The notes under the pieces: generated by a model
Seen by the model: the letters and a program-made list of their open reading frames with translations, nothing else
The model's database searches: none
Told to the model about the DNA's origin: nothing
Made by a program: the position numbers and the translations under genes
In this document: in pieces, positions 9,065 through 17,202 of the stretch
Layout of the letters: every line of letters starts with the position of its first letter
Position numbering within the stretch: the stretch's first letter is position 1
Origin: Firmicutes bacterium CAG:552
GTDB taxonomy: Bacteria; Bacillota; Clostridia; Christensenellales; Pumilibacteraceae
Reading direction: 5' to 3'
NCBI GenBank assembly: GCA_000435495.1
Contig: FR884028.1
Span: 1 to 28,903, forward strand
Length of the DNA: 28,903 nucleotides

Positions 9065-9934
9065 TTATTGAGCGGTGAGGTCGAAAGTTTTTAAGCCGCC
9101 TTTTACTATTTCGCAGTCGAATTTGAGATCATCGTAAATTTCGCCGTCGAGTTCTACAGGATAGTTTATCTTGGTGCGAATGGAAATGGACTCGCATTTT
9201 ATGTGCGTCGTGATGGGGAGATTCAAATGCTTTCCGCGGGTAAACTTAAACAGCACTTTCATTATTTTTTTATCTGCGGGCATCTGCATTATAAGCACAT
9301 CCAATATCCCGTCGTCACATTTCGATTCCGGCGAAAGTTTGAGTCCGCCGCCGAATTGATTTCCGTTGCATACGCCCAACATTATTGCTTTGACTTCTTT
9401 GGTTTCGCCGTTTAACGTGTAAGATATTTCGTACGGATCGAAGTGATTTACACAGTAAATAAGACTGCTCAGATAAGTTATTTTACCGTGTTTGCCGGCT
9501 ACTCGTTGCAGTACGTCAACGTCTAAACCGGTGCCGGCGATGTTAAGACAGCGTTTGTCGCCTACCTTTATGTAGTCGGCGTCTTTAGGAACGCCTCGAA
9601 GTATGACTTTGAGAGCTTCGATCGGGTCCCTCGGGATGCCCATGCCTCTTGCAAAGTCATTGCCTCTGCCACTCGGGATAAAGCCTAATCGAGTGTTTTC
9701 GAAGGTAGTTATGCCGTTAAGTACTTCGTGAAAAGTTCCGTCGCCGCCAACCGCAACTATAATATCTGCCTTTTGATCTACGAGGTTTTGCGCAAGCGTG
9801 GTGGCATGCCCGGGTGCAGACGTAATGTATACGGTGTAATCTATGTTGTTTTTATAGCAGTACTTGGCGATTTTGGCGATGTTTTTGCCGCCTAATCCTT
9901 TGCCGCTGCGAGTGTTTACTATAAAATTGAGCAT
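9065..9934 (-). CDS. Diacylglycerol kinase family lipid kinase (YegS/BmrU type)
   Basis: A 289-residue protein with the catalytic-domain signature of the DAGK/sphingosine-kinase family. The N-terminal MLNFIVNTRSGKG resembles the family's N-P-x-S-G strand-loop, VAVGGDGTFHEVLNG (about residues 60-74) is the nucleotide-binding GGDGT motif, and GFIPSGRGNDFARG follows. The C-terminal half shows the usual beta-sandwich elements (LDVLIM, VELDGE). Members phosphorylate diacylglycerol or related lipids at the inner membrane face; DgkB-type enzymes recycle diacylglycerol from lipoteichoic acid synthesis, but the substrate here is not readable. Length is typical. The start is set by AGGAG (complement of 9943-9947) with suitable spacing. 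A good minus-strand promoter at 10067-10095 gives a leader of about 125 nt. It is divergent from cca and convergent with the surface-protein gene. Confidence 0.93.
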   Translation of the reverse strand: MLNFIVNTRSGKGLGGKNIAKIAKYCYKNNIDYTVYITSAPGHATTLAQNLVDQKADIIVAVGGDGTFHEVLNGITTFENTRLGFIPSGRGNDFARGMGIPRDPIEALKVILRGVPKDADYIKVGDKRCLNIAGTGLDVDVLQRVAGKHGKITYLSSLIYCVNHFDPYEISYTLNGETKEVKAIMLGVCNGNQFGGGLKLSPESKCDDGILDVLIMQMPADKKIMKVLFKFTRGKHLNLPITTHIKCESISIRTKINYPVELDGEIYDDLKFDCEIVKGGLKTFDLTAQ

Positions 9935-10066
9935 TCTATATTCTCCTGTTTGCTTTGGTGTGGTAGCCGTATGTCTTTAGAGTCCGGAATACTTGCAGGT
10001 ATGCGCATGTATGGATAACAAATTTGTTGAATAAAAATTATACGGCTGTACGCATTATCCGATAGG

Positions 10067-10095
10067 AGTATAGCATAATCGGAGACAAATATCAA
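10067..10095 (-). promoter_or_regulatory. Sigma-A-type promoter of the lipid kinase gene
   Basis: On the minus strand, TTGATA (complement of 10090-10095) is followed by a 17-bp spacer and TATACT (complement of 10067-10072), with a TG immediately upstream as in extended -10 boxes. A 12-bp palindrome AACAAATTTGTT (10017-10028) lies in the resulting leader and could be an operator, though nothing proves it. Confidence 0.65.
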
Positions 10096-10134
10096 ATGTT
10101 ATTATGCAGATACGTAAAAAAACAAGACGTACGA

Positions 10135-10163
10135 TTGCTTTTTTTGGCGGACTGTAATATAAT
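10135..10163 (+). promoter_or_regulatory. Promoter of cca, predicting a leaderless transcript
   Basis: TTGCTT (10135-10140), 17 bp, then a perfect TATAAT (10158-10163). The expected transcription start, 6-7 bases after the -10 box, falls on the cca ATG at 10170. No Shine-Dalgarno sequence is present between promoter and ATG. Confidence 0.6.
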
Positions 10164-10169
10164 TATTCT

Positions 10170-11567
10170 ATGGACATGAAATTTAAGGTAGATGTTCCGC
10201 CTTTTATCAGACGATTGGCGGCAACGGCAAAGTGCAAAATATACATCGTCGGCGGTTTTATAAGAAATGCTGCGTTAAATTTAGGAAATACAGATATAGA
10301 CATTTGCGGCGCTCTTTTGCCGGAGGAACTCGGGGTGGACGCAGAGGTGATTCCTATAAACAAGCGACTCGGCACGGCTTTGATAACCGACGGAGTGACT
10401 AAGGCAGAATATACGCCGCTTCGAAAAGAAAGTTACGGTCCCGGCGGAGAACACAGTCCTTTGGCGGTAAGTTTCGGAGCGACAATAGCAGAGGACGTCA
10501 GACGCAGAGACTTTACGGCAGGTTCGGTATATTATGACGTTTCGGAAGATCGATTCGTAGATCCGTACGGCGGTCTTGCCGACATAGCCGACAGAATATT
10601 GCGGGCTAAAGATCCCGAATTTACATTTGCGGATGACGGACTTAGGTTGATGAGGTTATGTCGTCTTGCTGCCGAAACGGGTTTTTCGATAGATGGCAAC
10701 ACTGCGGCAGTCGCAAAAAAATTTGCGCACAGACTTAAAGATATTTCGCCCGAACGCAAAAAAGCGGAGCTGGATCGAATCCTTGTCGCAGATTTCAAAT
10801 ACGGCGTTAAAGATGCGCATTACAGAGGGCTTTGTTTGATGCGTGAGTTTGGATTGTGGCAATATGTTTTGCCTTCTGTAGCCGCCATGGACGGCGTAAA
10901 ACAAAACCCTAAGTATCATCTTTACGACGTCATGGAACATTCTTTTATGGCGGTCAGATATGCGCCGGCAGATGTAAGGCTGGCAGCGCTTATGCACGAC
11001 GTCGGCAAGCCGCCTTGTATGGCTAAAGACGGGAATACCTACAATCATCCGCAAGTCGGTGCGGAAATCGTAAAAGTCGAACTCGGACAAAACGGGTTAA
11101 AGTATCCAAATGCCGTTGTCGAAGAAGTCGCTTTATTGACACGGTTGCATATGTACGATATGCAAGGTAATGCCAAGGAAAGTAAAGTCCGAATATTCGT
11201 AGCGGAACATTTTGATATAATTCCCAAGCTGGTGGCACTGATAAAGGCAGACGGAAAAGCTACGGGAACAAAGGAAGAAATAATAACGCACAGATTTACC
11301 GTCGTTTACAAAAAGCTTATCGAGGGAAATGCGCCCGTAAAATTATCAATGTTAAAGGTTGACGGTAACGACGTTGTGGCGAGTGGGATTAAGGGGAAGC
11401 AGGTAAGCGAAACACTTAAGTTATTGTGGCGAGAATGTATTTTGGATCCTACCCGAAACGATCGTCGGTTATTGCTCGGCAGGGTTAAAAGAGAAGCCAA
11501 ACGACTTTGTAAAGCTAAAAATGGAAATAATTTCATAAATAGCCAATCGGACGACGCCGAGGTATAA
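10170..11567 (+). CDS. cca: CCA tRNA nucleotidyltransferase (class II, with HD domain)
   Basis: A 465-residue class II nucleotidyltransferase that adds or repairs the 3'-CCA end of tRNAs without a template. The head domain has IVGGFIRN (about residues 22-29), the metal-binding DID at 42-44 and the RRRDFTAGSVYYD block near 110. The neck carries DDGLRLMRLCRLAAETGF, the family's nucleotide-recognition region. An HD domain follows (LMHDVGKP, His276-Asp277), as in many Firmicutes enzymes. A poly(A) polymerase of the same fold cannot be excluded from sequence alone, but Firmicutes usually carry only the CCA enzyme. No Shine-Dalgarno sequence precedes the ATG; the promoter implies a leaderless mRNA. 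An alternative ATG two codons later has no better context. The following vanW-family gene starts 29 bases downstream. Confidence 0.93.
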   Translation: MDMKFKVDVPPFIRRLAATAKCKIYIVGGFIRNAALNLGNTDIDICGALLPEELGVDAEVIPINKRLGTALITDGVTKAEYTPLRKESYGPGGEHSPLAVSFGATIAEDVRRRDFTAGSVYYDVSEDRFVDPYGGLADIADRILRAKDPEFTFADDGLRLMRLCRLAAETGFSIDGNTAAVAKKFAHRLKDISPERKKAELDRILVADFKYGVKDAHYRGLCLMREFGLWQYVLPSVAAMDGVKQNPKYHLYDVMEHSFMAVRYAPADVRLAALMHDVGKPPCMAKDGNTYNHPQVGAEIVKVELGQNGLKYPNAVVEEVALLTRLHMYDMQGNAKESKVRIFVAEHFDIIPKLVALIKADGKATGTKEEIITHRFTVVYKKLIEGNAPVKLSMLKVDGNDVVASGIKGKQVSETLKLLWRECILDPTRNDRRLLLGRVKREAKRLCKAKNGNNFINSQSDDAEV

Positions 11568-11591
11568 AGAGTTGGTCAGGTACGCATTATA
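11562..11591 (+). promoter_or_regulatory. Possible sigma-G-like promoter before the VanW-family gene
   Basis: GTATA (11562-11566), 18 bp, then CATTATA (11585-11591) resembles the forespore sigma-G pattern (GnATR, about 18 bp, CATnnTA). It overlaps the cca stop codon and places the expected start at the ATG at 11597. A short degenerate match of this kind can occur by chance. Confidence 0.25.
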
Positions 11592-11596
11592 ACCGT

Positions 11597-12934
11597 ATGA
11601 ATGCGCATCGGATAGTATACATTTTTATATTGTCGCTGTGTGTATGTTCTTTGTGCGGTATAAGCGTTACTTCTGCCGAAGCAGAGCGGGATTATGTCAC
11701 GATACAACTTACTTACGGCGATGTAAAAGAAGATTATACGGACAGGTACATAGAGCCTGACAATTTCGTAATTGCCCAGCAGTTGTTTGAGAGAGGCGTA
11801 AATTTGCCGTATCGGGGAAAAATGGAAATAGTGGAAAAGAGGCTGCGGTTAGGAGCTGATTACAGATCTGCACTGGTGTATTCTTTTCCGCTTTTGTCGC
11901 AATATTTTGATGACGTTATAGCAAAGATCGAACGGCAACCTATAGATAGCGAAGTGACTTTTTTGCCAGACGAGCAGCCGATGTTTGTTTTCAGCGACGA
12001 GAAAAACGGCATAAAGGTAAACGAAGGAGTTTTGTATCGAAATGTTTTCGTGCAGTTAAAACATTCGCCGCACGTTGCGATGGAAGTACCCACTATAGAG
12101 ATTAAACCTAAGGTTACAAAGAAGGAAAATCAAAAAAACACACGACTTCGTTCTAAATATGCCACGGACATCGGGACTAGCAGTGAAAACCGAAGACACA
12201 ATATCGAAACTGCCATGCAACGAATAAACGGTATTCGGATTAACGGCGGAGAAGCCGTAAGTTTTAACGGAGCGGTCGGTCCACGTACGGAAAAGAACGG
12301 CTTTAAGGAGGCAAAGATAATAGTCGGCGGCAAGTATGTCAACGGTTACGGAGGAGGCGTTTGTCAGGCATCGACTACTTTGTACAATGCCGCACTGCTC
12401 GGCGGTCTCAAAATAGACGAGGTACATAGACATACGCTGAAAAGCAGTTACGAGTTACCGTCTTTCGACGCTATGGTTAATTCCGGTACGAGCGATTTAA
12501 AAGTACGCAACGACGGAGAAAATCCCGTTTATATTCGGGCGTTTGTCAGCGCAAACAGCGCTGTAGCCGAAATTTACGGCAGCGAAATGGATTATGTAGT
12601 AGAGAGGGAAAGCGTAGTTACTTTTACGGGCGAAACTCCGCCTTACGAAGAAATAGTGGACGAGCAATATCGGTATTTTACCAAAGCGGACGCTCCCGGC
12701 AGTCGTAAGGCGATATCGTATTCGCACCCAGAGGTTCACAGCGAAGGCTATCTCAATTATTACACGACGAACGGCAAACTTATCAGACGAGTTCGTATAA
12801 GAAAAGACGTTTATTCTAAAGTCAGCGGAGTGATAGCCATTGCGCCAGATAACGACGAATATTTCGCAGGTTGGAGAGTAAGCATTAAAATTCCCGAAAA
12901 CGACATGCGGCTGCCTTTGCAGTCGCATTTTTAA
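11597..12934 (+). CDS. Exported VanW-family protein
   Basis: A 445-residue protein. An N-terminal hydrophobic segment (about residues 5-24) ending in a Ser-Ala-Glu-Ala region looks like a signal peptide, so it should act outside the membrane. Residues about 30-170 fit the peptidoglycan-binding-like domain that often precedes VanW domains. Residues about 186-330 are a VanW domain with the conserved features NIxxAMQRINGI, FNGAVGPRTEKNGF and GYGGGVCQASTTLYNAAL, the last including the family's invariant Cys near 256. VanW proteins occur in some vancomycin-resistance clusters and widely in Gram-positive bacteria without them; their biochemical role is unsettled. Nothing here suggests a resistance cluster. 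No clear ribosome binding site precedes the ATG, which lies 29 bases after cca; it may be co-transcribed with cca or use its own promoter. Confidence 0.9.
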   Translation: MNAHRIVYIFILSLCVCSLCGISVTSAEAERDYVTIQLTYGDVKEDYTDRYIEPDNFVIAQQLFERGVNLPYRGKMEIVEKRLRLGADYRSALVYSFPLLSQYFDDVIAKIERQPIDSEVTFLPDEQPMFVFSDEKNGIKVNEGVLYRNVFVQLKHSPHVAMEVPTIEIKPKVTKKENQKNTRLRSKYATDIGTSSENRRHNIETAMQRINGIRINGGEAVSFNGAVGPRTEKNGFKEAKIIVGGKYVNGYGGGVCQASTTLYNAALLGGLKIDEVHRHTLKSSYELPSFDAMVNSGTSDLKVRNDGENPVYIRAFVSANSAVAEIYGSEMDYVVERESVVTFTGETPPYEEIVDEQYRYFTKADAPGSRKAISYSHPEVHSEGYLNYYTTNGKLIRRVRIRKDVYSKVSGVIAIAPDNDEYFAGWRVSIKIPENDMRLPLQSHF

Positions 12935-12962
12935 TTGTTTAGTGATACGAAAGTATATAGAT

Positions 12963-12999
12963 TATCGGTGTTATTAAATATGCCGATATATATTTTTTT
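12963..12999 (+). terminator. Terminator after the VanW-family gene
   Basis: TATCGG (12963-12968) pairs with CCGATA (12983-12988), extended inward by two wobbles and a T-A pair, and is followed by TATATTTTTTT to 12999. It lies about 30 bases after the stop codon. Confidence 0.65.
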
Positions 13000-13065
13000 C
13001 AAAGCGTATCGAGTTAGTCGGACTATTGCATTTTGCGAGAGTTTTGCGTTTGGGATAGCTATGCT

Positions 13066-13093
13066 AAAAACTCGGTAAAAGCCGAGCGTTTTT
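13066..13093. terminator. Second, short bidirectional terminator-like hairpin
   Basis: CTCGG (13071-13075) and CCGAG (13082-13086) form a GC-rich stem, with AAAAA on the left (13066-13070) and TTTTT on the right (13089-13093). It could act on either strand and may insulate the lgt promoter from upstream transcription. Confidence 0.45.
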
Positions 13094-13186
13094 GGACGCA
13101 AGCAAAATATGCAAAATCTGATAACCTTAATCAAAATGTCGAATCCCGAAAATAACTGTCGAATATACGGCAAATTGACTTTTCGA

Positions 13187-13216
13187 TTGACATTGCTTGC
13201 GCCTTTGTTGTATAAT
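13187..13216 (+). promoter_or_regulatory. Consensus sigma-A promoter of the lgt operon
   Basis: TTGACA (13187-13192), an 18-bp spacer and TATAAT (13211-13216); both hexamers match consensus exactly. The expected start near 13223 leaves a leader of about 24 nt holding AAAGGAGG (13231-13238) before the lgt ATG at 13247. Confidence 0.85.
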
Positions 13217-13246
13217 GAGCTAAACATGAGAAAGGAGGCAAGCGGC

Positions 13247-14158
13247 ATGTTGTTCGGCGTAGCTTGGTATGGCGTCATAATCGGCGCCGGAATGATAGTT
13301 TGCATAGTACTCGCTTGTTTTATGGCAAAAAAGCGTGGATATTATCCCGATTTGATTTTCGATATCGCTGTCGTATGTATCCCTTGCGCAATTGTGGGAG
13401 CGAGACTTTATTACGTTATCAACGACACTATACATAACGATGCCGTATGGAGCTTTGCCGAAATTTGCGGTTTTGAAAACGGCAAATTTGTGGGATTAAG
13501 GGGATTGGCAATCTACGGCGGTTTGCTCGGCGGCGTTTTAGGCGCAGTTATAGTTAGACTCAAAAATATGTACAGTAAGTATCCGGGAAAGCGAGCGGTT
13601 ACGCTTGTACATATGGCGGATTTGTGCTTTTGTCTTATTATCCTGGGACAGGCAATCGGCAGATGGGGCAATTTCGTCAATGAAGAAGTTTACGGCACTG
13701 CAGTTACTAACCCTGCGTGGCAGTGGTTCCCGTTTGCCATACAAAAGGGCGGAACGTGGTATCATGCGTTATTCTTTTACGAATCTCTTTGGAACTTAAT
13801 CGGCTTTGGCATTTTAATGTGGCTTTATAACGGCAATCGTAAGTCTTACGACGGGTTTTGTTTTTCCTTTTATTGCGTTTGGTACGGTATAATAAGGTTT
13901 ATTCTGGAGGGAATGCGAGACGAACGTTACGTTATGTGGTTAGGTAATTTGCGAGCTAACCAGGTTATAAGCGTTGTTATGATTCTTATAGGCGTAGGCA
14001 TCAACGTATTGTATATCGTAATGGCAAAAAAGAACGGAAAAAAACTATTTATTCTTACCCCTACGGAAAAATTAAATAACGATTATTATAGATATACGGC
14101 GTCATTTTTATATCTTGCGCCCAAATTTGCAAAGAAGCAAAACAATAAGACGGAATGA
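13247..14158 (+). CDS. lgt: Prolipoprotein diacylglyceryl transferase
   Basis: A 303-residue multi-pass membrane enzyme that transfers diacylglyceryl from phosphatidylglycerol to the lipobox Cys of prolipoproteins, the first step of lipoprotein maturation. Visible family features are the segment GLRGLAIYGGLLGG (about residue 83 on, the equivalent of the HGG loop, with Tyr in place of His as in many Firmicutes), the signature GRWGNFVNEEVYG (from about 138), FYESLWNL and RFILEGMRDER. About seven hydrophobic segments are present. The start at 13247 is chosen because AAAGGAGG lies 8 bases upstream and the consensus promoter ends at 13216; longer frames from 13109 or 13226 are unlikely. The gene overlaps the next by ATGA, so translation is probably coupled. 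Confidence 0.94.
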   Translation: MLFGVAWYGVIIGAGMIVCIVLACFMAKKRGYYPDLIFDIAVVCIPCAIVGARLYYVINDTIHNDAVWSFAEICGFENGKFVGLRGLAIYGGLLGGVLGAVIVRLKNMYSKYPGKRAVTLVHMADLCFCLIILGQAIGRWGNFVNEEVYGTAVTNPAWQWFPFAIQKGGTWYHALFFYESLWNLIGFGILMWLYNGNRKSYDGFCFSFYCVWYGIIRFILEGMRDERYVMWLGNLRANQVISVVMILIGVGINVLYIVMAKKNGKKLFILTPTEKLNNDYYRYTASFLYLAPKFAKKQNNKTE

Positions 14159-14649
14159 GAGAATTAAACGATTCGGTAATTAAGGTAACCGATATCGTGT
14201 GCGGTGCTTTGATGGCGTCAGCGGCTGCGGCGATAGCGGTAATGGCTATATGCGGGTATGAAAAACTTGCTAACGTATGGTTGATAATCGTGCTTAGCGC
14301 ATTGGTTTTATCGTTTTTATTTACTGCAGCGTATCAACGTAATCCGGTTGCATTGTGGCTTTGCGGAGTAGCTGCGTCACCGCTTATCGTAGAAATTGCC
14401 GTGCTGAGCGGACTCGAATATTCGACCGTTTATCCTGTATACGTGGCAGCTCCGGCGATAGCGTTTTTGCTGACCGGAATATTTTTCAGACGGCAAAGTT
14501 TGGTGATATCCGCTGTTTTGTTTGTTTTTGCAGACATATTCGCACTGAGTTCATGCGGCGTTTTGCGGATAGGCATAGCACTGCCGATAGCTGTGGTTTA
14601 TTTAATCGCTATGATAGTATTGATAATAATAACGGAGAAAAAAAGATGA
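14155..14649 (+). CDS. Small integral membrane protein, function unknown
   Basis: A 164-residue protein made almost entirely of hydrophobic helices: about five or six, near residues 15-33, 41-58, 65-82, 91-108, 112-131 and 136-158. A short basic tail (EKKR) ends it. No catalytic motif or family was recognised. The ATG overlaps the lgt stop (ATGA) and its own stop overlaps the pncB start in the same way, so it is tightly embedded in this operon. Only a weak ribosome binding site (ACGGA) is present, which fits coupling to lgt. Its position between lgt and pncB does not point to a clear role. Confidence 0.75.
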   Translation: MRELNDSVIKVTDIVCGALMASAAAAIAVMAICGYEKLANVWLIIVLSALVLSFLFTAAYQRNPVALWLCGVAASPLIVEIAVLSGLEYSTVYPVYVAAPAIAFLLTGIFFRRQSLVISAVLFVFADIFALSSCGVLRIGIALPIAVVYLIAMIVLIIITEKKR

Positions 14650-16079
14650 AACGTAATCTAACTTTGCTTACAGATTTTTATGAATTGACAATGATGAACG
14701 GTTATTTTGAGGACGGCACGCATAATAACGAAGCCGTATTCGATATGTTTTTCAGATATAAACCCGATCTAAACTATGCGATTTTCGCAGGTCTCGAACA
14801 GGCACTGGATTATGTGGAAAATTTGCATTTCGGAGAGGATGAAATAGACTATCTTCGTTCGCTCGGTTCGTTTGACGAGCGATTTCTCGACTATCTAAAA
14901 GACTTTAAGTTTACGGGCGAAATATATTCGGCGGTAGAAGGCGAAGTTGTTTTTCCCGGCGAGCCCATTCTTATAGTAAAGGCGCCTCTTGCGCAAGCTC
15001 AGTTGTTGGAGACGGCTATTCTCAACATCATAGGGCATCAGACGCTTATAGCGACTAAGACTTCGCGAATAGTGGAGGCTGCTAACGGAAAAAGCGTTAT
15101 AGAATTCGGTTTGCGCAGAGCGCAAGGACCGGACGCAGGCATTTACGGAGCGAGAGCCAGCATAATAGGAGGCTGCAGCGGAACAAGTAACGTTTTGGCG
15201 GCAAAAGAATTCGGACTTTCTTGCAAAGGCACTTTTGCGCATAGCTGGGTTATGAGTTTCGGCAGCGAGATAGAGGCTTTCCGAGCTTACGCAAAACTTT
15301 TCCCGGATAACTGTTTGTTACTTGTCGATACTTACGACACTCTCAGGAGCGGCGTTCCCAATGCGATAAAGGTGTTTGACGAGTTGGCTGCCACCGGCCA
15401 TAGACCGCTGGGAATAAGACTGGACAGCGGAGATTTGGCATACTTAAGCAAGCAAGCTCGAAAGATGCTTGACGAGGCGGGATATACTGACGCCATTATA
15501 TTCGTCAGTGGCGATATAGACGAGGAAGTGCTTACTGCGCTTAATATTCAAAATGCTAAAATAGACGTGTACGGAGTGGGAACTCGCCTCATAACGAGTG
15601 AAAAAACTCCTTCGCTCGGCGGCGTATACAAGCTGTCGAGAATAGAGATAGACGGCGTAAAGTACGACCGAATGAAAATAAGCTCCACTTTGGAAAAGAT
15701 GACTAACCCCGGATTCAAAAAGGTAATCAGACTTTACGACAAAAAGACGGGGATGGCAGCCGCCGATTTAATTGCGTTAAAGGACGAAACGCTTACGAAA
15801 CCGCTTACAGTTACGCACGAACAGGATCGATGGAAGAAGTTTACCATGAACGACTACGACGCAAGAGAAATTCTCGTTAAAGTAATGGAAAACGGCAAAC
15901 GTATTTACGAATGTCCGCCTGTAGCCGTAAGTGCGCAGTACGCAAAAGAAGAAAAAGCAAAACTTTGGGACGAGTACAAAAGATTGCTTAATCCCAACTA
16001 TTACAGGGTGGATATAAGCGACAAGCTTTATGCGGTAAAACAGAGCTTTTTACACAAAATCGACGATCAGGTAAAGTAG
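14646..16079 (+). CDS. pncB: Nicotinate phosphoribosyltransferase
   Basis: A 477-residue enzyme that makes nicotinate mononucleotide from nicotinate and PRPP with ATP hydrolysis, the entry to the Preiss-Handler route of NAD synthesis. Family blocks in order are TDFYELTMMNGYF at the N-terminus, IEFGLRRAQGPDA (about residues 151-163), GTFAHSWVMSFGSE (about 192-205), VDTYDT, IRLDSGDLAYLS (about 256-267) and YGVGTRL. Length is typical of the bacterial long form. The start is set by GGAG (14634-14637) and an ATGA overlap with the upstream membrane protein gene; an upstream in-frame ATG at 14355 lies wholly within that gene and is rejected. The next gene begins 37 bases after the stop with its own ribosome binding site. 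Confidence 0.94.
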   Translation: MKRNLTLLTDFYELTMMNGYFEDGTHNNEAVFDMFFRYKPDLNYAIFAGLEQALDYVENLHFGEDEIDYLRSLGSFDERFLDYLKDFKFTGEIYSAVEGEVVFPGEPILIVKAPLAQAQLLETAILNIIGHQTLIATKTSRIVEAANGKSVIEFGLRRAQGPDAGIYGARASIIGGCSGTSNVLAAKEFGLSCKGTFAHSWVMSFGSEIEAFRAYAKLFPDNCLLLVDTYDTLRSGVPNAIKVFDELAATGHRPLGIRLDSGDLAYLSKQARKMLDEAGYTDAIIFVSGDIDEEVLTALNIQNAKIDVYGVGTRLITSEKTPSLGGVYKLSRIEIDGVKYDRMKISSTLEKMTNPGFKKVIRLYDKKTGMAAADLIALKDETLTKPLTVTHEQDRWKKFTMNDYDAREILVKVMENGKRIYECPPVAVSAQYAKEEKAKLWDEYKRLLNPNYYRVDISDKLYAVKQSFLHKIDDQVK

Positions 16080-16116
16080 AAGTTTTTTGTTGATAATCTT
16101 TCGACGGAGTAACGAT

Positions 16117-16854
16117 ATGAAATTCAAACGTAAATTCAGAGGATACAGCACAACGGAAGTAGACAAGTATGTAAGCGAAAGCGAACAACGTTTGCAGGAA
16201 GTCACGACTGCGTCTATACAAAAAGACGAGCGAATAGATTCTCTTAACGCCGAAGTGGAAAGACTTAACGCCGAACTTTCCGAGCAAAACAAAAAAAGGG
16301 GAATGATAAACGAGGCGCTGTGCGCAGCCGTTGATCGAGCAAAGCAGATAGACGAGCAATCCGAAGCGAGATACCGTAGCGAAATGGAGCGGCTTAAAGT
16401 TTTCCACGAAAAGTGGTGTGAACATTACAAAAAACTCGTCGAAGCTTATCCGCTCGACGACGATATGATAGCTCTCGGCAAGTTTACCAGAGAGATGAGC
16501 GAAGCCCTCAGCGAGCCGCAAAAGCAATTCGAAGAAGAAACGGCTCGATTGACGCAAAAGAAACGACTCGGATACATAGAAATAGATGCAGACGGAGAAG
16601 AGGAGGACGAAACCGACGATTTCGATCCGGCTGCAAGTATAAGAGAATATCTTGCGTCGCAACCGCAGGATGTCGTAAAGAAGCGAGCAAAAAAGAAATC
16701 GAATAAGAGATCCAAATCGTATCGCACAGGAATAGCGAGGGTAAGTCCTGCGCTGAGTCGCCCGTCCGAAAGCGGATTTGATTTTGAAGAAGCTCTCAAT
16801 CCCACCGAAGACCTCGCCGACATAATGAAGGATCTCGGATTGTTGGAGGATTAA
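16117..16854 (+). CDS. DivIVA-like coiled-coil protein
   Basis: A 245-residue protein. The first 20 residues, KFKRKFRGYSTTEVDKYV, match the DivIVA/GpsB N-terminal signature (F-R/K-G-Y...EVD-x-F/Y), which binds negatively curved membrane. A coiled coil of about residues 20-105 follows, rich in Glu, Lys and Leu. The rest looks disordered: an acidic patch (DGEEEDETDDFD), a lysine- and arginine-rich patch (KKRAKKKSNKRSK) and a C-terminal motif (ESGFDFEEALNPTEDLADIM). DivIVA-family proteins recruit partners to poles and septa; which partners apply here is unknown. ATG 16117 is preferred because GGAG (16106-16109) sits 7 bases upstream; a TTG ten codons earlier has no such site. The stop overlaps the next ATG by one base (TAATG). 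Confidence 0.75.
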   Translation: MKFKRKFRGYSTTEVDKYVSESEQRLQEVTTASIQKDERIDSLNAEVERLNAELSEQNKKRGMINEALCAAVDRAKQIDEQSEARYRSEMERLKVFHEKWCEHYKKLVEAYPLDDDMIALGKFTREMSEALSEPQKQFEEETARLTQKKRLGYIEIDADGEEEDETDDFDPAASIREYLASQPQDVVKKRAKKKSNKRSKSYRTGIARVSPALSRPSESGFDFEEALNPTEDLADIMKDLGLLED

Positions 16855-17159
16855 TGAAAATATCTAGAGAAAATATGGTAAGATTGCAAGCGGCGGTCGG
16901 ATTACTGGTTATATTCGGCGCATTTTTTGCGCTGTTGGCAATTGCAAAAGCGTTCAGAACTTATGAGGTTTACTTTTACGACGGTTCGACATGTATCCAA
17001 ACGGTGGAAGTGAGAGTAGGCGAAAAGGCAAAAAGAATCGACGCAACCTCCAAAGACGGAAGATCTTTGGATAAGTGGGTTACCGAAGACGGTAAGGAGT
17101 TTGATTTCGAGACACCGATAAAGGGCAATTTGAGATTATACGCAATGTGGAAAGAATAG
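16854..17159 (+). CDS. One-helix membrane protein with an InlB B-type domain
   Basis: A 101-residue protein. A short basic N-terminus is followed by one transmembrane helix (about residues 11-33) and a C-terminal domain of about 65 residues matching the InlB B-repeat pattern: YEVYFYDGS, VEVRVGEKA, LDKWVTEDGKEFDF, ending in LRLYAMW. The positive N-terminus predicts the domain faces outside. Such repeats are normally tandem modules of large surface proteins, like the one at the start of this window; a single repeat on a membrane helix is unusual. It has GGAGG (16845-16849) and overlaps the stop of the DivIVA-like gene, so the two are almost certainly co-translated. Function unknown. Confidence 0.75.
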   Translation: MKISRENMVRLQAAVGLLVIFGAFFALLAIAKAFRTYEVYFYDGSTCIQTVEVRVGEKAKRIDATSKDGRSLDKWVTEDGKEFDFETPIKGNLRLYAMWKE

Positions 17160-17202
17160 TTTTTTAGCCGTTTACGGTAGGCTAACAGGCAATGATTGCA
17201 GT

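Larger units (their letters stand above)
12935..13246. other. Intergenic region before lgt
   Basis: These 312 bases hold two terminator-like hairpins, two direct copies of TGTCGAAT (13137-13144 and 13157-13164, exactly 20 bases apart), a consensus promoter and the lgt ribosome binding site. An in-frame ATG at 13109 would extend lgt upstream, but the promoter lies inside that extension. No other coding sequence is seen. Confidence 0.7.

Noticed and set aside
13109..13246. Upstream extension of lgt from ATG 13109
   Set aside because: The consensus promoter at 13187-13216 and the ribosome binding site at 13231-13238 lie within it, and the extra residues are not like Lgt.
14355..14645. Long pncB start at 14355
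   Set aside because: The extension runs through the membrane-protein gene in another frame, and a good ribosome binding site serves ATG 14646.
17164..17185. TTAGCC/GGCTAA hairpin after the InlB-domain gene as terminator
   Set aside because: No T-tract follows; the stem at 17209-17248 with its T-run is the better terminator.
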